From assembly GCF_014529535.1 (NCBI RefSeq), contig NW_023503608.1:6250501-6314500 (forward strand): a stretch of 64,000 nucleotides of DNA. The letters run 5' to 3'. The stretch comes from Bradysia coprophila (lineage: Eukaryota; Arthropoda; Insecta; Diptera; Sciaridae). Positions within the stretch are counted from its first letter, which is position 1. Every line of letters begins with the position of its first letter. The translations under genes were made by a program, and so were the position numbers. The notes below the pieces were generated by a model, which saw nothing but the letters and a program-made list of their open reading frames with translations, was not told where the DNA came from and searched no databases. Below, piece by piece: positions 10,591 to 23,100 of this stretch.

Positions 10591-12198
10591 ACATCTACTA
10601 AAAATAAAAGTCTCAAAAGTTTGAACTTTCGAAACTTTTATTTATTTTTACCACAGGTTTGTATACTACTCCTAAATTACACTTCCCTATAAATTACTGG
10701 ATTTTTGCAAAGAAGTCTTATAATTGTTAAATTTCTCAGAGCTTTCAAATGACGTCGTAGTGTTGGATCTACGTTGGATCTAGACGAGATCGAATTAATA
10801 AAATAGTCACAAGAAAATTGTGTCACCAATCGACCATAAATCAAATTCTATTTCTGTTTCAATTTGTTTTAATTGAAATCCCCAAAAAAAAATTTTATTT
10901 GTTATTACAATCTTAAGAACGTCGAGTGCGTCAAGTGGTTACATACTTACTGTAAAAACCTCTTCCAATGTGTTACTCATTTCATTGACTGAAAATCAGT
11001 TGTATCACAAAATAATAATGAGCAATTAAGTTGAACCGCATCTAATATGCTGGTTGATATAATGTATTGTCAGGGGAGCATGTTTATTTTAAAGTAATTG
11101 CTAGTGACCATGAAACCATCGAACTTGTTCTAAAAATACTTAAGTAACCTAAATGATCTGTTTTGTGATTCATTTTAGGAAAATTTTAAATTTACGATTT
11201 ACAATTATTGCTTTTATTACTCGAAACGAAAATATTGGCCGTTGTTGCTCGGCATAGGTTAAATTTTTCTGTTGCAATTGTATTGTACAATGTATCAACG
11301 ATTGGATATAGAAGATATAGAATAGTTATCCGATCCGTTACTTGAGTAGGTCTGAGTATTGTCGACAAATTAAAACAAAATATTTCTCTTTATTTGTTTT
11401 AACATACATATAAGACGGCGTTATCTGGACCTCAGAACGTGTTGTTGTCTTTGTTGACAATAACCAATGATATAGTTGTCCATTAAAGGTTAAATAGATT
11501 GCATATCAAAATGTACTCACTGTCCTGCTAAAATTAAATGTTATTTCTATTATCACACCGCTTTAAAGTCATAGTTCAAAATGATCTGCATCATTCAGCC
11601 GTATATAACGTAACATCATAATGACAATAACAATATTATGTGTGACAAAGAGTCTCGCGTATATAGCCGAACTAAAATAGCTGACATTAGTATCAGACCT
11701 ATCAAACACTCAACGTTTGTACGTGTGATGCATCAATTAAGATAAAAAGGCTAATAGGTGCTGGCTCTATTGTTTGTTCGATGCTTATAGTATAATAATT
11801 GTCGCCATTCTACAACAACTGTTGCGATTTTGGTTTTTTCTGTATTATATTTATGGAGCAAATTATCTTAGATAAGAACAGCAATACGATAACACTAACA
11901 GACGATTTCCGTGATATTGGAATATGATTTTCTGAAAATATATTTCGGAAATTTTTATTCAGTGCTTAGTCTTCACGTAGTCAGGACCAGACCAACGTTC
12001 GACTTTTTGTGTTGTTTTGTTGACTGAACAAATTGTTTTGTTCTTATTTATTTCGACGTATTCTCACTTAATCATGTAAGAATTATGGTGTCATTTATTC
12101 ATTCTAATTTAAATTGAAGCGATGTACGATGTGTCGCATCTAATCAAAACGCTATTTGAGTGAAGCCATTCCATTCGAACAAAAGAGATGAATAAAGT
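10591..12198. other. Spacer without recognisable gene
   Basis: About 1.6 kb of AT-rich sequence with no open frame showing splice sites or motifs on either strand. It may contain regulatory DNA for the prominin gene downstream, but I see nothing specific. Confidence 0.4.
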
Positions 12199-12199
12199 G

Positions 12200-12207
12200 T
12201 ATAAATA
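12200..12207 (+). promoter_or_regulatory. Candidate TATA box, possibly the prominin promoter
   Basis: TATAAATAGGAGG stands 25-30 bp before GTTCGTTCGTTCAACGG, which is followed by a donor-like GTGTAAGC at about 12240. A plausible acceptor (ATTTTCAG, ending 14147) precedes the prominin start codon at 14182. A short untranslated first exon from about 12230 spliced to 14148 would link them. This is inference from signals only. Confidence 0.3.
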
Positions 12208-13255
12208 GGAGGTTGAAAAACGCGTTCGTTCGTTCAACGGTGTAAGCGTATTATTTTGATATTAAAACCACCGCATAGTATGAAAACCGCATGTGCACAC
12301 ACATATGATTTTGATTCGATTCTCTAAAGCAATTTATGCACATTGAAATAATGAATCGTTGAACTTTATGACCTGATTTGTCGTAATATAAGCAAACGAA
12401 CGAAAAAAAAACTTTTTTTTTTCTTCTACTTATTGGAAAATAGAAGAATATCCGATTACTTACAATCACGAAATGTGCAGTGAACCAATAAATAAAGTGG
12501 AAAAAAAAAATAATTTACATAATACGCATTCATCCAATGCTTCATCCAATTCACAAGTCAGAAAAGACATTTTTGTGCTATAGTACTTCCAACCAACTCT
12601 CCAAGTGTTTCGAATCGATGTTTATTGTCTGAATGTCAGTTCATTTACGAATATTGAGTTTTGTGATTCATAACGACTTTCATTTAGTATATTTTTGGAC
12701 AATCTAACAATGCGAAATAATCTTTTTACGGCAAAAGACACACAATTCCACACTTTTCGTTTTTATGATCCCACATTCACTTTTCCACCAATTAACATCA
12801 ATTAAAAGGCAGCAATTAGACATTAGCTGAAGTGTCTTCTTATGAATGGTTTTCTTTGTCTAGAATTTATGGCTTGAGACAAAGATCGTTCCACATAAAT
12901 GTACATGGAACATATTCATGTGTGATACTTATAGTCATGCATCGAAATTCTACTATACTCACTCATTGAACTTATGTTACTTTCTCTGTAACTGATTATA
13001 TTTCGATAATAGATTCATGTTGGCCTATACTGTATATGCTGTGCATAATAAGAGTTGAATTGAGGAATTAACTTTGATAACTTTGTCTTTGCTGTACCAA
13101 ATTTTGTTTGTCTCGACAGCGTATAGGTCTGTTTTAAGGCCATACGAATTGTCAAATTACTGTCAAATTTAGCCACTATAATATGAACCTTATGGACTAT
13201 GTCAAGGGTATAATGGCGCCAAATTATTTGTTCAAGAGCGTGAAATTGTGGTATC

Positions 13256-13469
13256 GGGGAATCTGGCACACGGTGTCAAAAGAACGAACTTTTAAACTAC
13301 GTAAAAGGCGAACTTGCACACACAAGTTTATTGCTGAAAATGCTTTTTAGCCATCTCATCGACTCAATGACTCCTTTTACAAAATTTTGGTATTGAAAAA
13401 TTGTGTGCGAGCTCACTTTTTTCGTATTTGAAAAATGCGTTGTTTTAGCATCGTGTGCCAGATTACCCC
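13256..13469. mobile_element. MITE with GGGGAATCTGGCACACG ends
   Basis: The left end reads GGGGAATCTGGCACACGG. The right end is its inverse (CGTGTGCCAGATTACCCC). The internal sequence (CTTTTTAGCCATCTCATCGA, TGACTCCTTTTACAAAATTT) recurs almost unchanged in the second copy at 47045-47564. In both copies the flanks read ATC before and ACGCC after, so the true boundary may be a few bases wider. Confidence 0.75.
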
Positions 13470-14181
13470 ACGCCGAGAAAATAGTTTTAGAAGAGAGTCT
13501 GTAGTACTAACAGCTCTTTGCCTAGGGTGCCAAACCCTGGTGCCACTGTCTTTAATAGATATTTATGTCACAAGGACGAAAAAGTTGAAAAGTCGAATTC
13601 TCGCGTGAGGTCTGTTGATCCGAGTCGAAGCCGATGTACTTACAATATTTTACAACCCGAAGGCGCCAAAAAACATGCTTCATTCATTTAATAGCTACTT
13701 TTACTGCATAACAATTGTAAGCACTTTTGTTTAAAAAAAAAACAGCTGGAACAAAATGCAATACTTATTTCAAAGTCGCCGACTGTACAAACAACTTGTG
13801 GAAGTAAAGATAAGAATTGTTCGCAGTAAAACAGAATTTCAATAGAAATCGATGACTATTTTACATCTAAAATTTATTTCACGTAACTTTGATTCACTCT
13901 CTCTTCGAGGTACAATCTAGTCGAGATTGAAAACTCAGTAGACTGGTGTTAAATTTAACGACTGACATGCGTCATTCATGAGTCGATTTTGTTAAGTCTG
14001 ATTAAACTTATTAAACATAACATTGAGATCTTAAGATTAAAGATTTTCTATTTTCTCGGTAAATTTCTATATTTTCTGACTATCATTCTTAAACTAACAA
14101 CAGCTTTACCGTCAACAATTTCATCAAAATATTTTCTATATTTTCAGACATCACCCCGCAATAAGCCTTCCATAACGCACA

Positions 14182-17100
14182 ATGGAAGTGCTTCAAAATG
14201 CTAGATTAGCAACTGTTCTTCTGCTAACTGTAGCTGCCGTACTCATCCACACACCGTCCACATCGGCTGAAGCAATTCTAGACCTCAAAGAAACCAACTA
14301 CATACAGTGGAATAACAATGTCACCTACATCAGTTCAACGTCATACCATGCCAAAGGAATGGCACCAGTTTATGTCATTAGCAATCAAATTATCAGCCTA
14401 TTTATGGGACGAGATGTGATACCAGATGGTGAGTGAAAACGAAATGTTTCTTCTTTTTTTTTAAACTGGAAGTTGAAACTGTTTTGGTATGATGTTATTG
14501 CTTTTATGCATACACAGTCTGATGTAACTCTCTGTATAAGAGGTTGATATTATGATATAATATCTGCGAGATATCAATGCAAAAAGTTCGCTACAAGCAA
14601 CAAAACCACCTTGATTTTCTCATCCGCCCAAAATATTTTAATTACTCAAAACTAGAGGATGTTCCGGTTGAAAGCGTCCAATATTTTTTTCAAAACTATT
14701 TTTCCCTTTGTTATTGAAATGGCTTTTAATTAGACATTCTAACATTCATGAATAGCATAAAATCGATGAAATTAATTTACCGGCATAAATTAAACGATTT
14801 TTACACTTAACGGGCGTTAACATGCAGTTAAATAAATTCGTTTGTGTTTTTTGTATCTGAAACTCTGTTTGTAACAATAACTGAGGGGAACCCACTTCAA
14901 ACGAATTATTGATAATTTGCATACGACTATTACTTGTATTGTGTATGTTATATTATGTGCAGTGCACTACAGCAATTAAATTCTGCATGAGAACAAAGGA
15001 ATGAACTGCACAGCACATGCAAAAGTTGCTGTGTTACAAGACAAATTCTCGGGTCTCTCTTTCACTTATTGTTTATTATGTTGCATACATTCAAAAGTAA
15101 TTAACTTCAACAACAACACGCCTAAGTAATTTAATTGAGTTTGTAAAATGAATGATCCGCTGATTAGATGAAAAGAGAATTAAGTTTACAATCCAACTGG
15201 GTCTCTTTTTCAATCTAACATGTCGATCAGACAAGCTAGTCTGTAAGTCCTACACATTTCCAATAAAACGACAAAGTTAACTCAAAATGTGAGAAATCGT
15301 TCACTATAGAACCTACTTTTGCTCTATGTTTGTTGGATTTCCCTTCCGTCTGATCTACTGGGTTTACTTTAACTCTAAATACGTTAGTGGACTACTTAAC
15401 TGTATTATACAACGACTAGTACAAAATTGCGGCGGCGTGTCTTCGAGTTAAATTTCAAATCTTTTTTTAATCAGAGCGTCAGGTAATAAATGTTTGGAAT
15501 AACTCGTATTAGCGAGAATTCACATCATTGAAGCCTTCGTAAGTCTTCATTATTTCTCGAGGATTGACAGGTCGGAAGAATTTGGAGCACTCGAAGGCTC
15601 GTATCTCTCGAAAAATTACTTTATGAGATTCAAAGCTCTGGACGATTCATAATAATAGCGAACGAACAGTGGTCGTAACTCCCAATAAAATTCTTGTTGT
15701 GTCAACTGTATGCAAGCAGACACATCCCAATACTCATTGTGTGTTGTGTAACATTAAAGGAGAGGTACCGAGCTATTCTCGGTTTAATCCCCAACTAAAT
15801 ATGACCTACCTACATCCTACACTTTTACTGCACATTGTTATTCAAAAATGTGAAAACAATTTGCCATCTGCAATTCTGACTAACTTTTGACTGGAAAAAT
15901 GTATTTTTCTTAGGAATTTGTTTGTTATCTACAACCAATTCCATAGAAATTCTTTGAGTTTTAAAACAAAGGATAAGAATTTCAACCCACAATATAATTC
16001 GCACTTGAACCGTTCTAATATTTAAATTTAAAATTGAGCGAAAATTCTTTGCTGTAAAATTTCTATGCCATAAGTAGACATGTGCAATGCGTAGAATGGC
16101 ATATATCCGCAGATTAAATGGATTAGATAATAAAATTCCTAATTACCATTCAGTTGACAACCTACACAATCATCCGTCCCGCTTTTTTCATACACCATTC
16201 ATACGCAAATTGAGTTTAAAACTCATTTTATTCTCGGCAATTGCACCTAAACCACTCTACTGAACCCTAAATGTGATTCGTATACGCGTTTTGCATGAAT
16301 TAATCATATAGCTTCCATTTGGGCCATATACAGTTTTATTACAAAATTTTTGACTGAAAAACCCAAAGACATTCGAGTGTATGAGTCACATCCATTGGTA
16401 CGTAACGTACGAATCAAACCGGATTTTATCAATGAACAGTTTATAATGAATTACTAACCAAAGTCAAATATAATCATTTAGCAATCGTTTTCGAATAGGA
16501 CCGCAAATTATACTGTACACACGTTTATCGTTTTCTTGTCAATAAAAAGTCTTCCACAAAGAGTCGATTCAGTATCGACTTTTTTGTTGTGATTACACAA
16601 ATACTCATTTAATTCAATTTGTTCAATTCATTTGTTTATCATCATTATCACTATTGTTGTGTTATCTGGAAAATAAAAATACTTTAATTAAGTTTGCTAT
16701 TTCTTATCGCAATCACACTTTTCAGATGCCATTTATTGAGGTAGGAGAAGATATTTTGCATTGAATGGGACAGTTGCGGGCTTTCAGGTTGATTTTGTAT
16801 TTGTTTTCATTTGCTCAGAAGAAGTGATTACTTCTAATGAATCCGCAAGGATGGTCCTTTCCGGCAAGGGGTAGCCGGAAAATAAATAAAATTCTAGATC
16901 CGAGGCCATACCCGCACAAAATAGCCAATGGAAAAGAAATTCTCCCCGCACTTCCTCAGTACCAGAAAGCTAAATTCTTTCTACTGAGAATTAAACAAGT
17001 CGCTGTTGCCCGTTTAAGGTTCATGTTTATTCTGAATCTATTTCAAGCACCTCGTATTTAAGGCAACGTCTAGGTCTACGTTGACCATTTTCAGTTCAAG

Positions 17101-20100
17101 AAGTTGCGAGATTCATTTCAGTTTAAACAGTGAAAACACTGGTGGAATTCCTAACATTAATATTAGCTGGAGTGAGGTGATATCACGCTAACGCCGTAGG
17201 CATCATACATTTTCGAACAATCTACTTTTGCGTTTCGCATCACTTTGTATTGGCAGATTTTTTTTGAGGCGTCCCAGGCTGAAGTTAACCTTGAAATTTA
17301 ATTCATTTATGAAATAAAAAGATGTTAACCGCAGACTGAGACCCCTCAAAGAACGCTAGGCCTACAAACCAAAGTCGTACGCAAAAATGAAATATACACA
17401 AAAACATTTTATGGGCGAATGTGATTCTGTGACAATAGAAGTTGGCCTATACTTGCTGACTCAAAAATCTAGAAGATCTTAGAGAACATATTTAATAAAA
17501 ACTTTCAACATTACTCAAAGTAGAATTAATAAGTTGTTTTCATGTTAGTTGATCAACAATTCCAAGTTAAGGGTCATTCATAAACTATGCTTTTACCAAG
17601 TTTTTTTTTTACCCTCTGTAACCGTCCCTAAATTAATAATATGACTGCTATTATATGAAAGGCGTCTTATACTACCCTTATCCCTCAAATTTATTGTTCA
17701 CACTTTGTTATTGTCACACTGTTCGACATTGTTATGTTGATGATGTTTGTTTACGCAGTCAATCGAACAAGCTTTTCATAAAAACCCTATCAAACTTGGG
17801 AAATTTCTTACCGTTTCGTGACTATATTCCTGCAAATAATGTCATAAGTGATTCACAATACCTTCTCAAGTGCGTCTTCATTTTTCTTCATAACAAAAAA
17901 GAAATTTTCAACAATCTATTGCCACTTATCCAATCGTGGGTTACAGTAAAAGTAAATATGAAGTGTACGTATACAATACATGTGTTTACGGCAATAAAAA
18001 GCAACCATTTTTACGATTGTTGACTAATTTATGTTATCAGTTGAATCAGTTGAAGGAAATCTATCATAAATATACAACTATTGTCAAACGATGGTGTAAG
18101 TGGCCGTTGTCTGACTCATCTCCTGATTTTTTTTGTTTTTGTTTCAAGAGTAGAGATCATTGAACGATATTTTTTATTGAGAAGACGCAATACATCAGTG
18201 TTATCTATTGTGATTACCTGTAAATGTCTTACAACATTTTTGCCACACACGACGTGCTAAATATTAAGTTTGTTATGTCGTTTCAAACATTGTAAATTTG
18301 AATAACGATGTAAAGATGAAGATTTTTTTATGTTTAGAGTAGACGAATTCTTTACAATTTTTAGTAGATACCTCCATTATATTCTGCCTTAATACAAGAG
18401 GAGTTTTCTAAAAAGACAACGTAATTTCGACCGTTTTTTAGCCCTGCACCTTATCTTCATTTTGTATGTCTCTTTCTTTACAGCAATTTGTAGTAATATT
18501 GTGTGGGTCTAGCGTGACACTGTTCGTAGTCAACAATTTTACATTGTGTTAAAACTAATGAAGTAAAAGATTTTGTACCAAACGGTGGACAATATTTCAA
18601 TAATGGATTTGTAACGGATTTGGTTTTTTACCGTGATCCATTTTTTGTTTTGAACTAATAGTCCGAATTCTTTTTTTTTATCTTCAATGATAGTAGCGGA
18701 CGTACTTGCCAAATGAACAAACAATTTATTCTAACATGAAATGTTTCAGGTTACATCTCAATTACCAGTTCCCCTACCAAAGTTGATCTCGGACCAAAAG
18801 CGAAAGAAAATGATTGGAGCGATCTTTTGCGTCAATATTGGCTTCTGTTGGTGGTTCTGTGCATATGTGCCCTTATCATCGTATTAATGCCAATCATTGG
18901 GTAATGTTGAGCACTGACTTATATGATTAAAACGATTTTTTGTAATAATCAATATCCCAAAAAACAGATTCTGCTTTTGTTGTTGTCGGTGTGCCGGTGC
19001 TTGCGGCGGACGATCTCAACCGTTCGATAAAAAACACGACACATGTCGTCGTGTGTTCTTAGGATTGTTGTTAATACTTGCTGGAACTGGTTTGATGTAA
19101 GTTAGGAGTGTTTGCGGGACGAGAGAGCAGTACAGTCAATAATCCAAAATATTTTCAGATTCGGTGTGGTCGTAGCATTTGTAACCAATTCCTACTTACA
19201 ACAAGGTGTTGAAAATGCAACCACAACGGCAAGACATGGTGTTGATGATACGCAGAAATTCATGCGAACAACATCGCAAGAAGTGAACCATTTGTTGGTG
19301 ACAAATTATGAACAGCTTTCCAGTCATTTGAAAGAAATGCTCAGTGGTACGTTTTGAGTTGCCACATTACCTTGAGTCTGACGCCCATGAGATTAATGCT
19401 TTTTTGGTTTTAGAAACGACCGATGTGGTCATTGATGAATTGGAAATCAGATCAAAGGCTCACAGTCTGACGCAGGTGGCCAATTTCGCAAATAGTATTC
19501 CCCAAATTAAAAAAGACCTGAACCGGATGAGAGACATTACCAACAATTTACGACTGAATGCGTCGCAGCTTAGTGATGGTAATTTGACAATTTTTTCTAC
19601 AATGAACGTGTCATTGTAATCAATCAATATCGTCCTAACTAAAGGTCTTCGTGGAGTTAAGCGTGAATTGCTTCAGTCTTTGACGAAATGTGGTGCAACG
19701 TATAAGCCATGCAGGGATGTGCTGGATCAATTCCAAATTGGTAAACTGGACATCAACGGCATTGATTATAATCAGGTAATTGTCACGTCATACACACTTT
19801 TGACGCATTTCAATGAAATTTTGTTAAACATTAAACATCGATCAATTCCCTTTCATGCTAAAGATGTTAGACAGATACTTTCCAAGGGTATGTGTTGTGT
19901 GGATATCTGAAGCGTTATACAGTTTTTATTTTGTGTGATTTTGTAGATGAACATGCATGTTCCGTTCCTTGTTTAATCTTTTCTGTTTAATACGGCTATT
20001 CATCTGTTATCGATAACGACGACACAAATATAATGACAAGCTCTGGGTAATATGACCCTTTATATCGTAAAATGAATATTTAAAAAATTGAAGTACAAGA

Positions 20101-23100
20101 TTTGAAATCAATCGAAAAATACTTTGATCCATGGAAGTAATAGACCCGATAATAATACTGGTCACATGCTTGCCGACTGTAACAGATTAAAGAATTTATT
20201 CAACTAAAACCTTATAAAATAGAGTTGCCTAAGCAGACGATTCGCTATTGAGTAGCTACTTTCTGCTGGAAGTCTAGTACACTGTACGTACACACGTCTC
20301 CGTTTGCATGTACAAAATTCTAATAAATTGAGATGCTTCGAATCGAAAGTAATGACTCAACAGTTACGACGCTACAGTCACTAATACATAAGAGTTAAGT
20401 GCCTTCAAGTTAACCATCTTGGGGAGTTACTAACCCTAATCGATAACGTGATTCCTACATTGTTACGAACAACAGCAATAATCAAGTTTTAGAGAATTTT
20501 CGTGGGTTACAATGCCATACGTTTCGAGAATGACGGTTTCTGTGAATCAACAAGTTCATTCATAATTATCGTTGAAAGGAGCTTAATGTCGTAACGAAAT
20601 TATAGTTCTTTGTCCATTACTGTTTGATTCTTATCTCACTGTTAATTCTAGAATGCTTGTTTTCAGATGAAAGCCTCTCTCCATCAGTGTCAAGCTATTA
20701 ACAGCCTCTTTTTTAACAATACAAATTACCATCAAAAATCGATAATTTCAGATACCAGACTTAACCTCCATGATTGACAATGTCAACGAGGTACTCACAG
20801 AGGACACAGTGGCTTCGATCATAAAAGGCAAACAAGCATTCGATAACATCCGATCGGAATTGAATACGACGATTTCAAACAACATACCAACAGTCACGGA
20901 TGCATTAAGTGATGCTGGTGAGTGAATTTCGAATGAGTTTGTCGTTCAAGAATAAAATTTGTAATTTCCGTCTTAATTTAAGGTGCTGGGGTCCGTCAGG
21001 CATCGTCTGAAGTGAATGTAGTTCTTGAACGAATATCCGATGCGGTTGGTAACAATTTGTACATACATTTTGACAAAGCCGATGAATACATTCAAGAATA
21101 CTACAAATACGTGTATTATGCCGGCATTGCATTGAGTTCCGTTTTGCTGCTAGTGTTACTGTGCGTAGTTCTGGGATTATTATGTGGAATATGTGGCAAA
21201 CGTCCCGATGGATACGGTGACGATTGTTGTAATAAAGGCGCTGGTTCCAGATTTTTAATGATGTACGTGGTGAACGCTGATTTTTTTTCATTCGAATCGT
21301 AACTATTTTGTCCATTCTAGTGGTGTCGCCGTGATATTTTTGACGATATCGATCTTAACAGCTGTTGCTTTAATCTATTTTTTGGCCGGTATGTTAGTCC
21401 GACGTGGCTGTGTATCGTTGCAGTAAGTATTTTCATTCTGATTTGGCACCCTACAACCCTTAAACATAACAATCGTCTCAAAATTCTCACTTTCTCTCGT
21501 CACAGAAATCCAACTGAAGATCAAGTATTCAAGTACATCGACCAGTTGGTTGATTTGAATGAGGTTCTTTATCCGGAGGTGAGGCGTTCCAGCGCAAAGA
21601 AACGCAATTCGGATCCATTCCGGATTTCACAAATTATTGAATCGTGCCATGCTAATCAATCGATGTTTGAGGTAACGTTTTATCAATCGAAGATCGGGGA
21701 GTTTTTGCTTAAACGAGTTCTTTCGTTACAATCAGGTGTTGCGAATCGGCAACTACTTGGACATTAGAAAGATTTCGAATTTATTGAAAGAGTATGCCAT
21801 CGATGAGAAGTTAGAAGAATTGACTGCTAAAATTCAAATCGACACCACGAACGATATCTTACCAGATGCAACAAAAGCTGGAATCGTGAAGTTACGAGAT
21901 TCCGAACTGGGAAATTTTGATTCGGACAAGTTTATCGATAATGTGAGTGCAGAGAACTAAAATTGGTTGCAAGCCAATTCTAAATTCATTCTTGTCCGAC
22001 AGCTGAGTAAAGATATCATCCAATACAATCTGTCCGAAATTGCGCAAAAATTACGTGAAACCGCTGAAAAGATTCCAGAAGGGTTAGCCGATGTACGAAC
22101 GAGCCTCAGAAATCAGGCCCTACATTTGGTTACATATCAGGAAAATTTGGTGGATCCCATGACCGAACAAACGGCTGAAATTCTCGATTTGACCACGAAA
22201 TTGGACGAAAGTTTCAAATTTAACCGAAGTTCGTTTGTGGATGGCATCAATAGTATTCTGACGGAAATAGAAGATGCCAAAACATTTATTGATGGTGAAG
22301 GTACCGAATATGTGCAAAAAGTAAGTGAACAAATTAGTGCTGTGAAGGGAATGCTTTTACATTAGTAATTCCGACAACAGGTCGCTGCTGAACTGTTACA
22401 AGGTTTCATTCGAGAAATCAATACGTACATCGGAATTGTTTTGAAAGGAATGGAAGAGGATCTGGGTCGATGTGGTCCGCTGTCCAATGTGTACAAATCG
22501 GTTCTAGTTGCCGGATGTAATCGAGTCGTTGATCCATTCGTACGTTGAGTTTGTAAAAAAAAGTTGTCGCCATTTCATTGATAATTCAAAACTTTGTTTT
22601 TTAGAATGGATTTTGGCTCGGCATCGCATGGTGCACACTCCTTTTCTTGCCAACTATAATCATTGCCGTGAAATTGTCGACATTATACCAAAAATCAGAT
22701 CCGTATCCTGGTCCGCTGGTTGAATCGTAAGTGTTGTCTCTGTTGTTAAGTCGTTTCGCCTATGCTTGGGTATAGAAGTGCGATGTTGATGTGATTCAAG
22801 TAATTCGGTATAGAGGGTACAGGACCCTCACTAAAAAAATCTAATTTTTCCTTACGAAAACTAATCCGGAGATCCAAACTCAAAATAATCGCTCCTGAAT
22901 CACATCAACATAGAAAGTCCAATCAAATTTTGTTTTTTTGTTGGCAATGGCCCTAATTTTGTGATGGATTTACTAATTTGTTGTTAGTCCTGCATTTTAA
23001 ATATTGTGTTGTTGGCTGACCCTAAATTCGGTTTCAAATAACTATTTTTCAGAGAATACTTGTATGATGCGTACAGTGAACGTGATAACATACCACTCGC

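Noticed and set aside
16837-18163. Open frames in the first prominin intron (75-122 codons)
   Set aside because: No signal, motif or splice partner. Their lengths and composition fit chance in AT-rich DNA.
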